The notes beneath the pieces were generated by a model, which worked only from the letters and a program-made list of their open reading frames with translations, had not been told where the DNA came from and did not search any database. Shown here piece after piece: positions 35,701-45,380 of a DNA stretch of 64,000 nt; position 1 is the stretch's first letter; every line of letters begins with the position of its first letter. Location of the stretch: the NCBI GenBank assembly GCA_000621425.1, contig KK211275.1, positions 288,523 through 352,522 on the forward strand. Reading direction: 5' to 3'. Source of the stretch: Lachnospiraceae bacterium AB2028. Its GTDB lineage: Bacteria > Bacillota > Clostridia > Lachnospirales > Lachnospiraceae. A program made the translations under genes and the position numbers.

Positions 35701-35860
35701 AGATACGCGCCACATCAGTTGCATCTTCAAACTCCGGCTGGTCAATACATATTATGGCCAGTCTTTCGGATGCTGTGACATATTCCTTTTTTTGGCTCAT
35801 GTCGACCAGTATGCGTCTAAGACTTTCCTGGTCGGCAACATCAAATGATATCTGTTTCAT
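32711..35860 (-). CDS. FIST-domain hybrid histidine kinase with receiver and Hpt domains
   Basis: The 1049-residue soluble protein has FIST N and FIST C sensory domains (about 1-400; GGCSAIRFTPGF and CCCFGEIMSFG are visible), a short coiled coil, and HisKA with His452 in SHEIRTP. A HATPase follows (ATP-lid region GIGMKTEDIERLF and GTGLGMTIA). A receiver carries Asp753 in LMDHLMPG, and an Hpt domain carries His910 in HALKNSARLLG. No membrane segments are seen, so it senses a cytoplasmic small ligand, as proposed for FIST domains. The adjacent genes encode a response regulator and a chemotaxis receptor, so it may adjust motility or behaviour. Confidence 0.92.
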   Translation of the reverse strand: MKQISFDVADQESLRRILVDMSQKKEYVTASERLAIICIDQPEFEDATDVARIFYEILPDTKIAGLTTICEICGGVLSDHTYTVTFMLFEDNDSTVRVLTYDCDMDTLPEIGADISRVLSKTEDAKSLMLFANTIAIGPLDELLDSLKLPSKDINVVGGCSAIRFTPGFSLDNVYVLGDKAVRNGVIAIVFSGKNLHTSATYSLGWSPLGAEHTITALNERDEVITIDDQPATDLYKKYLNIKLDKNFIGNIAEFPIIIKRHGKNVARHFYNYDKNGTLKSGGDLAVGEKFRLSYGSTTDILNSGRKASRTLQDFHPQSVFMIVCSNRYNYLGHNQQSEIDMFRSLAPDVAGCCCFGEIMSFGKRTEHLNNSLVTVAFSESSVDVDEISSYSNFTSFTQPDDILPLSDRIYNLLRVTSEEYAEIKSKELQNEIEVQKAANEAKTQFLSSMSHEIRTPIHASVGMTEMIIRESKESNIVEYAHNAKSAQTMLLNIVNAVLDFSRIEAGKMEILEEEYSLSNVLNDLNNMISEKAEEKNLNLTFNVDPAIPDPLFGDEVRIRQILLNLLNNAVKYTFSGSIEMSLAYEVVNLHSIALIFHVKDTGIGMKTEDIERLFSPFERAYERNTHSIEGTGLGMTIARRLLNLMGSDLYVTSQYGVGSDFSFRLIQQVSDWKPMGDFYENVKRAREATSQGNTSSFIAPDAHILAVDDIPLNHTVLKSLLKRTKVNVESAESGQAAIVLCKKNKYDLILMDHLMPGMSGTEAMLVIKKTAPDSLNTETPIVILTASAVAGMREKFLQSGFDDYLAKPVKADKLEDMIKKHLPPALIKESDETIVEEETPDGRITEDMIQNSLTDIKDLDYKEGLNLCGEWDTYLTILREFSDSWPRQADNLRQYIADRDLRNYTIIVHALKNSARLLGAADISKEAALLEKLGEEGDIVTIRSRSYSFIKRCDSIREALKEVIDIGQNLSLANSEMISMEDLNDAYSAISEYASVYDMDSADQIMKKLLTYRIPPAEEIRFKRVQSLMREVQYEELIDLLNKGKRDE

Positions 35861-35879
35861 ACTATGTCATCCGTTAATT

Positions 35880-37607
35880 TTAGATTTTGAAGTAGCTTAT
35901 GATGTCCGCAAGCTGGTCGGCGAGTACCCTGAGTTCCTCGGCGTCATTGTTAATAAGAGAGAAGGTAGCATTAAGTTCTTCCATCGATGCATTGGTCTCT
36001 TCGGTTGATGCCGCATTTTCTTCGGAAATCGCTGACAGGTCGGAAATGATGTTTAACAGGCTTTCCTTTGCCTTGTCAAGCTCTGCAACACGGTCGCTGA
36101 TCATCTTGGAACTTGAAGAAACGGCGTCCACATTGTTCATCATATCCTGCATGTCACTCTGGGTAGCATCCAGCTGGGTGCTCTGACGGGCAAAGTTTTC
36201 ATTGAGTTCCTGCATGACGGTTACGGATGCCTCGGAATCCTGCAGAAGCTTGCTTACGATATTCTTTATCTGGTCAGCGCTTTCCTTTGACTGGTCTGCA
36301 AGGGCCCTGATCTCGTCTGCAACGACTGCAAAACCGCGGCCGGCCTCTCCGGCTCTGGCTGCCTCAATTGATGCGTTGAGGGAGAGCAGGTTAGTTTGGG
36401 TTGCAATATCCGTAATGGCCTGCGAGAAGGAGTCAATGGATTTTGCGGACTGGTTGGTGGAGTCAATGGTGTTTTCTATAGCATTGACAGACTTTGTAAC
36501 ATTGTGGTTCTGGTTGATAAGGTTAGTCATCGCAGCCATAGCATTATCACAGGAGGCTTTCATGTCAGCTGCAGCTTTATCAAGTTCTTCAACCTGTTTT
36601 GCGATATTGTCTATATCATCGCCAATGTGGGTTGTATCCGTGGTTGCGCTTTCAACGCTTTCAGCCTGGGATACTGCACCGCGGGAGATGTCGTCCACAG
36701 CACTTGTAACCTGGGAAGAAGCGTCAGATGCCTGGCCTGCAGAGGTGCTTAATTCTTCGCTGTTATCCTTGAGCTTTAATGATGTCTCGGTGGTCTTGCT
36801 GATGACATCACGTAGTTTTTCCTGAAGGAACTGTGTGCTTTCCGCAATCTTTCCGAGCTCGTCGGACCTCTTTATAAGGGAAGGGTCGATAACTTCTGTA
36901 AGGCTTCCGTTTGCAGTGTTCTGTATTGCATCTGCGAGAGCGCTCATCTTTTTGGATGTTGCGGAAGCTACTGCAAGACCTGCACCGGCAACAACAGCAA
37001 GAATTAGGATTGCTATGATGATCATAGCAACAACGCTTGTGGTTATGTGCTTTGTCGCATCAGCAGAAGGACGGCCGGCAAATACCATACCGATGATCTC
37101 ACCCGTGCTTTCCTGATAGAGAGGAACATAGTATGCGCAGTATTTCTGGCTGTTTATTGTTATTCCTTTTGCAAAGTAATCTTCACCGCGCTCGAGAACC
37201 GCTTCCGCAACTTCATCGGAAACATCGGTTCCTTCTATGCGCTCGTCAACGGTTCCTTCCTTAATGAGTGTGGTCTTTGCTCTGGTTTTTCCGATTATCA
37301 GAGTATAATCTATTCCGGTCTCCGCATGAAGTTCATCCATGGAAGTCTCTATATCGTTTGTGACATCGAAACTTCCCTTGTAAATAGGGTTAAGCATGTA
37401 GATGGACCAGTCGCCGGTGTGTACCCTGTCCAGCTCTTCGCGCATCTGAAGGGAAGCTACTTTCAGCTCTTCTTCATACATGGAATAGTATGCCTTGCGT
37501 ATGCTGCTGCCTGAAATGATAGTCAGTACCAGGACTACCGCAAGGATGGCGCCAAGTGCAATGAAAATAATCTTGTTGATGAGTTTCTGATTTCTTTTTC
37601 TTGTCAT
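35880..37607 (-). CDS. methyl-accepting chemotaxis protein with a Cache-type sensor
   Basis: The 575-residue receptor has a first membrane helix (about 10-32) and an extracellular single-Cache-like domain (about 33-187, with [13 protein letters not shown] and [20 protein letters not shown]). A second helix (about 190-213) and HAMP follow. The cytoplasmic signalling hairpin has the core [20 protein letters not shown], which contacts CheA and CheW. No CheW-binding pentapeptide for methylesterase is evident at the C-terminus. It is preceded by AAAAGGGG and has a reverse-strand promoter at 37671-37699. It is transcribed toward the FIST kinase with a gap of only 19 bases, so the three genes probably form one operon. 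Confidence 0.93.
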   Translation of the reverse strand: MTRKRNQKLINKIIFIALGAILAVVLVLTIISGSSIRKAYYSMYEEELKVASLQMREELDRVHTGDWSIYMLNPIYKGSFDVTNDIETSMDELHAETGIDYTLIIGKTRAKTTLIKEGTVDERIEGTDVSDEVAEAVLERGEDYFAKGITINSQKYCAYYVPLYQESTGEIIGMVFAGRPSADATKHITTSVVAMIIIAILILAVVAGAGLAVASATSKKMSALADAIQNTANGSLTEVIDPSLIKRSDELGKIAESTQFLQEKLRDVISKTTETSLKLKDNSEELSTSAGQASDASSQVTSAVDDISRGAVSQAESVESATTDTTHIGDDIDNIAKQVEELDKAAADMKASCDNAMAAMTNLINQNHNVTKSVNAIENTIDSTNQSAKSIDSFSQAITDIATQTNLLSLNASIEAARAGEAGRGFAVVADEIRALADQSKESADQIKNIVSKLLQDSEASVTVMQELNENFARQSTQLDATQSDMQDMMNNVDAVSSSSKMISDRVAELDKAKESLLNIISDLSAISEENAASTEETNASMEELNATFSLINNDAEELRVLADQLADIISYFKI

Positions 37608-37670
37608 AGATGTGTACCCCTTTTATTATTTTTGCCCCCACACATATCATACGTAGAATATGACATACTT

Positions 37671-37699
37671 ATTATAAGATAATACAGATTTTCTAACAA
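37671..37699 (-). promoter_or_regulatory. promoter of the chemotaxis-kinase operon
   Basis: On the reverse strand TTGTTA (37699-37694), 17 bases, TATAAT (37676-37671). It is divergent from the ATP synthase promoter and lies about 64 bases from the receptor start codon. Confidence 0.7.
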
Positions 37700-37768
37700 G
37701 GGATAACCGTAATTATTCGGATGTGGTTTTTGCTAAAAAGACCATATTTGCAACGGTGAAAAAATGTG

Positions 37769-37797
37769 TAGACACGGTTAACTAAAAAAAGTATAAT
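37769..37797 (+). promoter_or_regulatory. promoter of the ATP synthase operon
   Basis: TAGACA (37769-37774), 17 bases, TATAAT (37792-37797). The start codon of atpZ is only 8 bases after the -10, so the predicted transcript begins at or within a few bases of the ATG. Confidence 0.7.
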
Positions 37798-37804
37798 ATG
37801 CTTT

Positions 37805-38158
37805 ATGGATCGTTCAGAAGAAAAGAAACGCAGGGACAGGCGTAATGCCGCCCGGCTGTTAACGATGGTGAGCCAGTTCGCAATCATGATGCTGGTGCCC
37901 ATTGTGGGATGCTTTTTTGCGGGACTTTGGCTGGACAGACATTTCGGGACACAGTGGTGTGCGATAGTGCTCTTCTTTATCGGCGCCCTGGCCGGATTTA
38001 CAAATATTTACAAACTGACAAAGGAATATACAGCAAACCATGAGGATCGGAAAAGCCCTGAAGGAGAAATGGGGGCAGCACAAGGCTCTGGCGGAGCTGT
38101 TCATCGGGATAGCAGCAGCCGGGATACTGATACTGGCGGTTCTTCTGATATTCTTTGA
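37805..38158 (+). CDS. atpZ: AtpZ/AtpI-family ATP synthase accessory protein
   Basis: The 117-residue protein has a basic N-terminus and two membrane helices (about 18-40 and 50-68) with the pattern GLWLDRHFGT, as in AtpZ, which aids assembly or magnesium uptake in F-type ATPases. Residues 79-117 read a low-complexity tail that overlaps the start of the next gene in another frame; the AtpZ domain ends near residue 78. No ribosome binding site exists before the ATG, and the promoter -10 ends only 8 bases upstream, so a leaderless mRNA is likely. Confidence 0.78.
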   Translation: MDRSEEKKRRDRRNAARLLTMVSQFAIMMLVPIVGCFFAGLWLDRHFGTQWCAIVLFFIGALAGFTNIYKLTKEYTANHEDRKSPEGEMGAAQGSGGAVHRDSSSRDTDTGGSSDIL

Positions 38159-38657
38159 CAGGCAGTTTTATAGAAGTTCGGGTCTTGTTTTGGGACTAGT
38201 ATGTGCGGCTCTCGGGGCGTGGCACATGGAACGGACCATAATCAGTACTTACGGCCAGGATGAAAAAAATGCCATCGCCATTATGCGGTTGGGGGCAGTA
38301 AAAAGATATCTGGCAGCCTTACTGGTAATAGGGATAGGGGTGTATACAGAATTTTATGATCCCATATCCACTTTTGCAGGGATTTTTACTTTAAAGATAG
38401 CTGCGTATGCGGCACCCTGGACGCACCTGATAACCGAGAAGGTCTGCGGCAGTGACGAGATGCAGACGGAGGCTGAAAAGGGAGCTGTTTCGACGGATTT
38501 CTTCGGATATACGGAAGAAGAAAGAAAACAGCTGGATGAAAGCCTGGGGAAGAAAAATAAGACGGATCAGGAAAGCATAGAAAAGATGCGGACTGATTTT
38601 TCAAAATATTATGAAACAACGTGCGAAGGTACGGACACGAAAAACAGCGTATCATGA
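38040..38657 (+). CDS. atpI: ATP synthase subunit I-like protein (AtpI)
   Basis: The 205-residue protein has about four membrane helices in the first 130 residues (near 20-40, 46-64, 88-105 and 112-130) and a charged C-terminal tail. This length and topology, and its position before atpB, match ATP synthase I proteins that help c-ring assembly. Its ATG lies inside atpZ, giving a 119-base out-of-frame overlap. No close ribosome binding site is visible, so a later start is possible, but helix 1 argues for this one. The family assignment relies on position and topology, with modest sequence similarity. Confidence 0.7.
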   Translation: MRIGKALKEKWGQHKALAELFIGIAAAGILILAVLLIFFDRQFYRSSGLVLGLVCAALGAWHMERTIISTYGQDEKNAIAIMRLGAVKRYLAALLVIGIGVYTEFYDPISTFAGIFTLKIAAYAAPWTHLITEKVCGSDEMQTEAEKGAVSTDFFGYTEEERKQLDESLGKKNKTDQESIEKMRTDFSKYYETTCEGTDTKNSVS

Positions 38658-38684
38658 TTATAAAAAATACAGGAGAGCTTTAGA

Positions 38685-39407
38685 ATGGGAGCAAATATGC
38701 TTTTATCTATCGACGATTTCAGTGCAGACAGCTTTATGGTGCACGGTGTCTTTTCTATAACAATAGGGGGACATACATTATGGATCACATCTACACACAT
38801 CTGCCTGCTGCTTGTGGTTTGTACACTTGCAATCTTTTCCTTTGTGGCAAAGGGCAGGATGCTTAAGGCTGCAGAGGTTCCCAAGGGATTCCAGAATATA
38901 GTGGAAATGATTGTTGAGCTGCTTGACGGTATGGTAGGCAGCACAATGGGAAAGCATGCGAAGCCTTTCCAGAATTATATCGGTACGATATTTATCTTTA
39001 TACTGTTTTCAAATCTTTCAGGTCTTTTGGGTCTCAGACCGCCAACTGCGGATTATGGTGTAACTTTCCCGCTGGGCATACTGACATTTACGCTTATAAC
39101 ATTTAACAAATTCAAGTTCCAGAAGGTGTCCGGTGTTATCAAGGGACTCTGCGAGCCCTGGCCTTTCTGGCTTCCTATTAACCTGATCGGTGATTTTGCA
39201 GTACCTGTTTCATTGTCACTGCGTCTTTTCGCAAACATTCTTTCCGGTACGGTTATGATGTCACTGGTTTATGGTCTCCTTTCGGTTGTGGCTTATGTAT
39301 GGCCCGGTGCATTGCATGTATACTTCGATATGTTCTCCGGTGCTATTCAGACATACGTATTCTGTATGCTGACTATGACATACATTACGGATGCAAGGAC
39401 TACCTGA
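38685..39407 (+). CDS. atpB: F-type ATP synthase subunit a
   Basis: The 240-residue integral membrane subunit forms the ion half-channels next to the c ring. The essential arginine lies in SLRLFANILSGTVMMSL, and conserved polar residues appear in the last helix (FSGAIQTYVFCMLTMTYI). CAGGAGAG precedes the ATG. It is followed by a 101-base gap before atpE, which holds AAGGAGG for that gene. Length is normal. Confidence 0.95.
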   Translation: MGANMLLSIDDFSADSFMVHGVFSITIGGHTLWITSTHICLLLVVCTLAIFSFVAKGRMLKAAEVPKGFQNIVEMIVELLDGMVGSTMGKHAKPFQNYIGTIFIFILFSNLSGLLGLRPPTADYGVTFPLGILTFTLITFNKFKFQKVSGVIKGLCEPWPFWLPINLIGDFAVPVSLSLRLFANILSGTVMMSLVYGLLSVVAYVWPGALHVYFDMFSGAIQTYVFCMLTMTYITDARTT

Positions 39408-39481
39408 TTGTCAGGGACTTGATTTAAAGATGTTAGTTACAGGCATGAAAGTGCCTGTGCATATAAAGGCAATAATTTTAA

Positions 39482-39763
<282 letters not shown>

Positions 39764-39807
39764 GGAGTCTTTTTTCGAAAATCATTTAAGAAAGGAGGCT
39801 TAAGGGC

Positions 39808-40380
39808 TTGAATATTGAAATGATGAGTATGCTTTTAACGGATGCTGCAGCCCAGGGCACTATGGAACCCAGGCTTTTCGGTCTGGATCTGCAGCTGCTG
39901 TTTGATTCAGGGCTGACCCTGCTTGCTGTTTTCTCATTATTCCTGGTTCTGTCATATAATCTCTTCAATCCCGCGAGGAAGGTTTTAAACGACCGTACCG
40001 AGCGTATAAAGAATGATATCGAAGGTGCGAAGAAGGACAGGGAAGAGGCTGAAAAGCTTAAGGCTGAATATGAGGCAAAATTAGCAGATGCCGATAAGGA
40101 AGCAGAACGTATATTAGCTGAAGCAAGAAAGCGCGCTATTGCTAACGAGAATAAGATCGTTGAGGAAGCCAGAAAAGAGGCTGCCGGTATAATCGAGCGT
40201 GCAAATGCAGAGGCCGAGCTCGAGAAAAAGAGAGTCAAGGATGAAGTGAAGCAGGAAATGGTAAACATCGCTTCACTCATGGCAGCCAAGGTAGTGGCAA
40301 GGAATATCGACACCACTGTCCAGGAAGGTCTGCTTGAGGATACACTTAAGGAAATAGGTGATGATACATGGCGAAGCTAG
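39808..40380 (+). CDS. atpF: F-type ATP synthase subunit b
   Basis: The 190-residue peripheral-stalk protein has one N-terminal membrane helix (about 28-50; LLFDSGLTLLAVFSLFLVL) and a long charged coiled coil with repeated AE and EA steps. A TTG start at 39808 is chosen because AAAGGAGG is 9 bases upstream; an ATG at 39820 is in frame but farther away. Its end overlaps the start of atpH by 13 bases, so the stalk subunits are translationally coupled. Confidence 0.93.
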   Translation: MNIEMMSMLLTDAAAQGTMEPRLFGLDLQLLFDSGLTLLAVFSLFLVLSYNLFNPARKVLNDRTERIKNDIEGAKKDREEAEKLKAEYEAKLADADKEAERILAEARKRAIANENKIVEEARKEAAGIIERANAEAELEKKRVKDEVKQEMVNIASLMAAKVVARNIDTTVQEGLLEDTLKEIGDDTWRS

Positions 40381-40916
40381 TTGCAAACACCTACGGTGAG
40401 GCTCTTTTTTCCCTTGCTGTTGAAGAAAACAGGGTTGATGACTTTTATGCTGAAGTTAAGGCTATCAGGGAGATCCTGGCTGCCAATCCTGAATTTGATA
40501 CACTGATGAACCATCCCAAGATCACGAAAGAGGAGAAAGAAAAGGTTATCAGTGATGTCTTTTCAGGTAGGACTTCCGATGAAATGACAGGGTTCATGAA
40601 ACTCCTGCTTCGTAAGGAAAGGTATGGAGATATCGCTGGTATACTCGATTTCTTTTCTGCAAAGGTCAAGGAGTACAAGAACATCGGAGTGGCATACGTG
40701 ACTACCGCTGCGGCGCTTAAGGACACGCAGAAAGCATCAATACAGAAGAAACTGCTGGAAACAACCGGCTGCAAAGAGATGGAAATGCACTATAGCGTTG
40801 ATGAGTCTCTTATAGGCGGTGTTGTCATTCGAATCGGTGACAGAGTTGTTGATTCCAGCATTAAAACGAAACTTGAAGAACTCAAGAAGGAATTGTCGGA
40901 TCTTCAGGTGGGTTAA
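40368..40916 (+). CDS. atpH: F-type ATP synthase subunit delta
   Basis: The 182-residue peripheral-stalk subunit caps F1. Typical features are an N-terminal helical domain beginning LVANTYGEALFSLAVEENRVDDF and a C-terminal region with DESLIGGVVIRIGDRVVDSSIKTKL. Its start overlaps atpF by 13 bases. Length is normal for the family. Confidence 0.95.
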   Translation: MAKLVANTYGEALFSLAVEENRVDDFYAEVKAIREILAANPEFDTLMNHPKITKEEKEKVISDVFSGRTSDEMTGFMKLLLRKERYGDIAGILDFFSAKVKEYKNIGVAYVTTAAALKDTQKASIQKKLLETTGCKEMEMHYSVDESLIGGVVIRIGDRVVDSSIKTKLEELKKELSDLQVG

Positions 40917-40923
40917 CAGTTAA

Positions 40924-42474
<1,551 letters not shown>

Positions 42475-42505
42475 TCCGGCATAAGATTAAAGGAGTTTTG
42501 AAACT

Positions 42506-43405
42506 ATGGCTTCGATGAGAGATATTAAAAGACGCCGTAGCAGCATAGAGAGCACTCAGCAGATTACCAAGGCTATGAAGCTTGTGTCTACGGTAAAACT
42601 GCAGAGGGCCAAGCAGCGCGCTGAGCAGTCTAAATATTATTTCAATTCGATATACGAAACAGTATCTTCGATACTGGCTAAGGCTGAGGGAATAGATCAT
42701 CCTTACCTGCGTGCGGGAAGCGGCGGGAAAAAGGTTGTCATCATGATTACCTCCAATAAAGGTCTTGCCGGCGGATACAATTCAAATGTCATAAAGCTTA
42801 TTACACGCAATCCGGAGTTTTCACCCGAGAATACCAAGGTTTATGTTATTGGTAAAAAGGGTAAGGATGCTTTCAAGAGAGCTGGTTATGAGATAATGGC
42901 AGATTTTTCAGAGGCTATCGAAGCACCTAATTACAGGGATGGTGCACAGATTACCGACGAGCTGCTCTCCGGCTTTGCGAAGGGTGAGATAAGTGAGATC
43001 TACCTTGCTTATACATTCTTCAAAAATACCGTAAGCCACATACCTACATTGCTCAAGCTTCTTCCTGTAGACAACCTTGAAAAGTATGACAAGGATGAGG
43101 ATGAAGATCAGAGCGCTAAGGCTAAGGCTGAGAAAAAGACTGCAGAAGCACCTATGAATTTTGAGCCGGAGGATGAAGAGGCACTGAACCTTATCATTCC
43201 TAAGTATATGGCGAGCCTTATTTATGGTGCATTGATCGAGGCACAGGCGGCTGAAAATGGTGCACGTATGCAGGCGATGGATAATGCTACTAATAATGCT
43301 ACCGAGATGATCGAACATCTGACATTGCTTTATAACAGGGCACGTCAGGGATCCATTACTCAGGAGCTTACGGAAATCATCGCCGGCGCAAATGCAATAA
43401 GCTGA
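42506..43405 (+). CDS. atpG: F-type ATP synthase subunit gamma, with acidic insertion
   Basis: The 299-residue central-stalk subunit has the conserved N-terminal helix DIKRRRSSIESTQQITKAMKLV and C-terminal helix ending RQGSITQELTEIIAGANAI. The core Rossmann-like domain carries SNKGLAGGYNSNVIK. A highly charged Asp/Glu/Lys/Ala insert (about 194-226) is longer than in common gamma subunits, and it lies where the cytoplasmic globular domain contacts the c ring. AAAGGAG precedes the ATG. Confidence 0.95.
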   Translation: MASMRDIKRRRSSIESTQQITKAMKLVSTVKLQRAKQRAEQSKYYFNSIYETVSSILAKAEGIDHPYLRAGSGGKKVVIMITSNKGLAGGYNSNVIKLITRNPEFSPENTKVYVIGKKGKDAFKRAGYEIMADFSEAIEAPNYRDGAQITDELLSGFAKGEISEIYLAYTFFKNTVSHIPTLLKLLPVDNLEKYDKDEDEDQSAKAKAEKKTAEAPMNFEPEDEEALNLIIPKYMASLIYGALIEAQAAENGARMQAMDNATNNATEMIEHLTLLYNRARQGSITQELTEIIAGANAIS

Positions 43406-43419
43406 TATTAAAACTGTAA

Positions 43420-44841
<1,422 letters not shown>

Positions 44842-44919
44842 GTCAATGTAAAGTAAACGGTATTAGGCAGGTGATTTGTTTGCAAGGCCTAATAATTTCA
44901 GTCAGGAAAGAAACAAGTT

Positions 44920-45318
44920 ATGGCAGATACATTTGCATTAAGGATAATCACACCGGACAAAGTCTTCTACGAAGGTGATGTAGAGATGACGGAGTTCAAT
45001 ACAACGGAGGGTGAGATCGGCATATACAGAAACCATGTTCCTATGACGGTCATCATCAAGCCGGGTGTGCTGACTATCACAGAATCTGAAGGCGAAAAAA
45101 AAGCGGCTCTTCATGCCGGATTTGTCGAGATACTGCCGGACAAGGTGACAATCCTTGCGGAAGCAATCGAGTGGCCGGATGAGATTGATGTGGAAAGAGC
45201 TCAGTCAGCTGAAGAAAGGGCAAGGGAAAGGATAGCGGCCAGAGGAGAGGGCATAGACCTTGACAGAGCATCGGTTGCACTCCAGAGAGCACTTGCAAGA
45301 ATAAACTGTCTCAGATAG
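44920..45318 (+). CDS. atpC: F-type ATP synthase subunit epsilon
   Basis: The 132-residue protein has an N-terminal beta sandwich (TFALRIITPDKVFYEGDVEM, TTEGEIGIYRNHVPM) and a C-terminal helical pair. It inhibits and couples the rotor. CAGGAAAG precedes the ATG. It is the last gene of the operon, and a terminator follows. Confidence 0.95.
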   Translation: MADTFALRIITPDKVFYEGDVEMTEFNTTEGEIGIYRNHVPMTVIIKPGVLTITESEGEKKAALHAGFVEILPDKVTILAEAIEWPDEIDVERAQSAEERARERIAARGEGIDLDRASVALQRALARINCLR

Positions 45319-45333
45319 TATTAATAAAAATCT

Positions 45334-45365
45334 AAAGCCCTCCTGAACTCAAGGGAGGGCTTTTG
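45334..45365 (+). terminator. terminator of the ATP synthase operon
   Basis: AAAGCCCTCC (45334-45343) pairs with GGAGGGCTTT (45354-45363) around a 10-base loop, with four T in all after the GGGC. Confidence 0.88.
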
Positions 45366-45380
45366 TGTGTGCAGAGAATT

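Noticed and set aside
36202-36825. 207-codon forward ORF opposite the chemoreceptor
   Set aside because: It is antisense to the conserved signalling hairpin and has shadow Ser/Ala composition.
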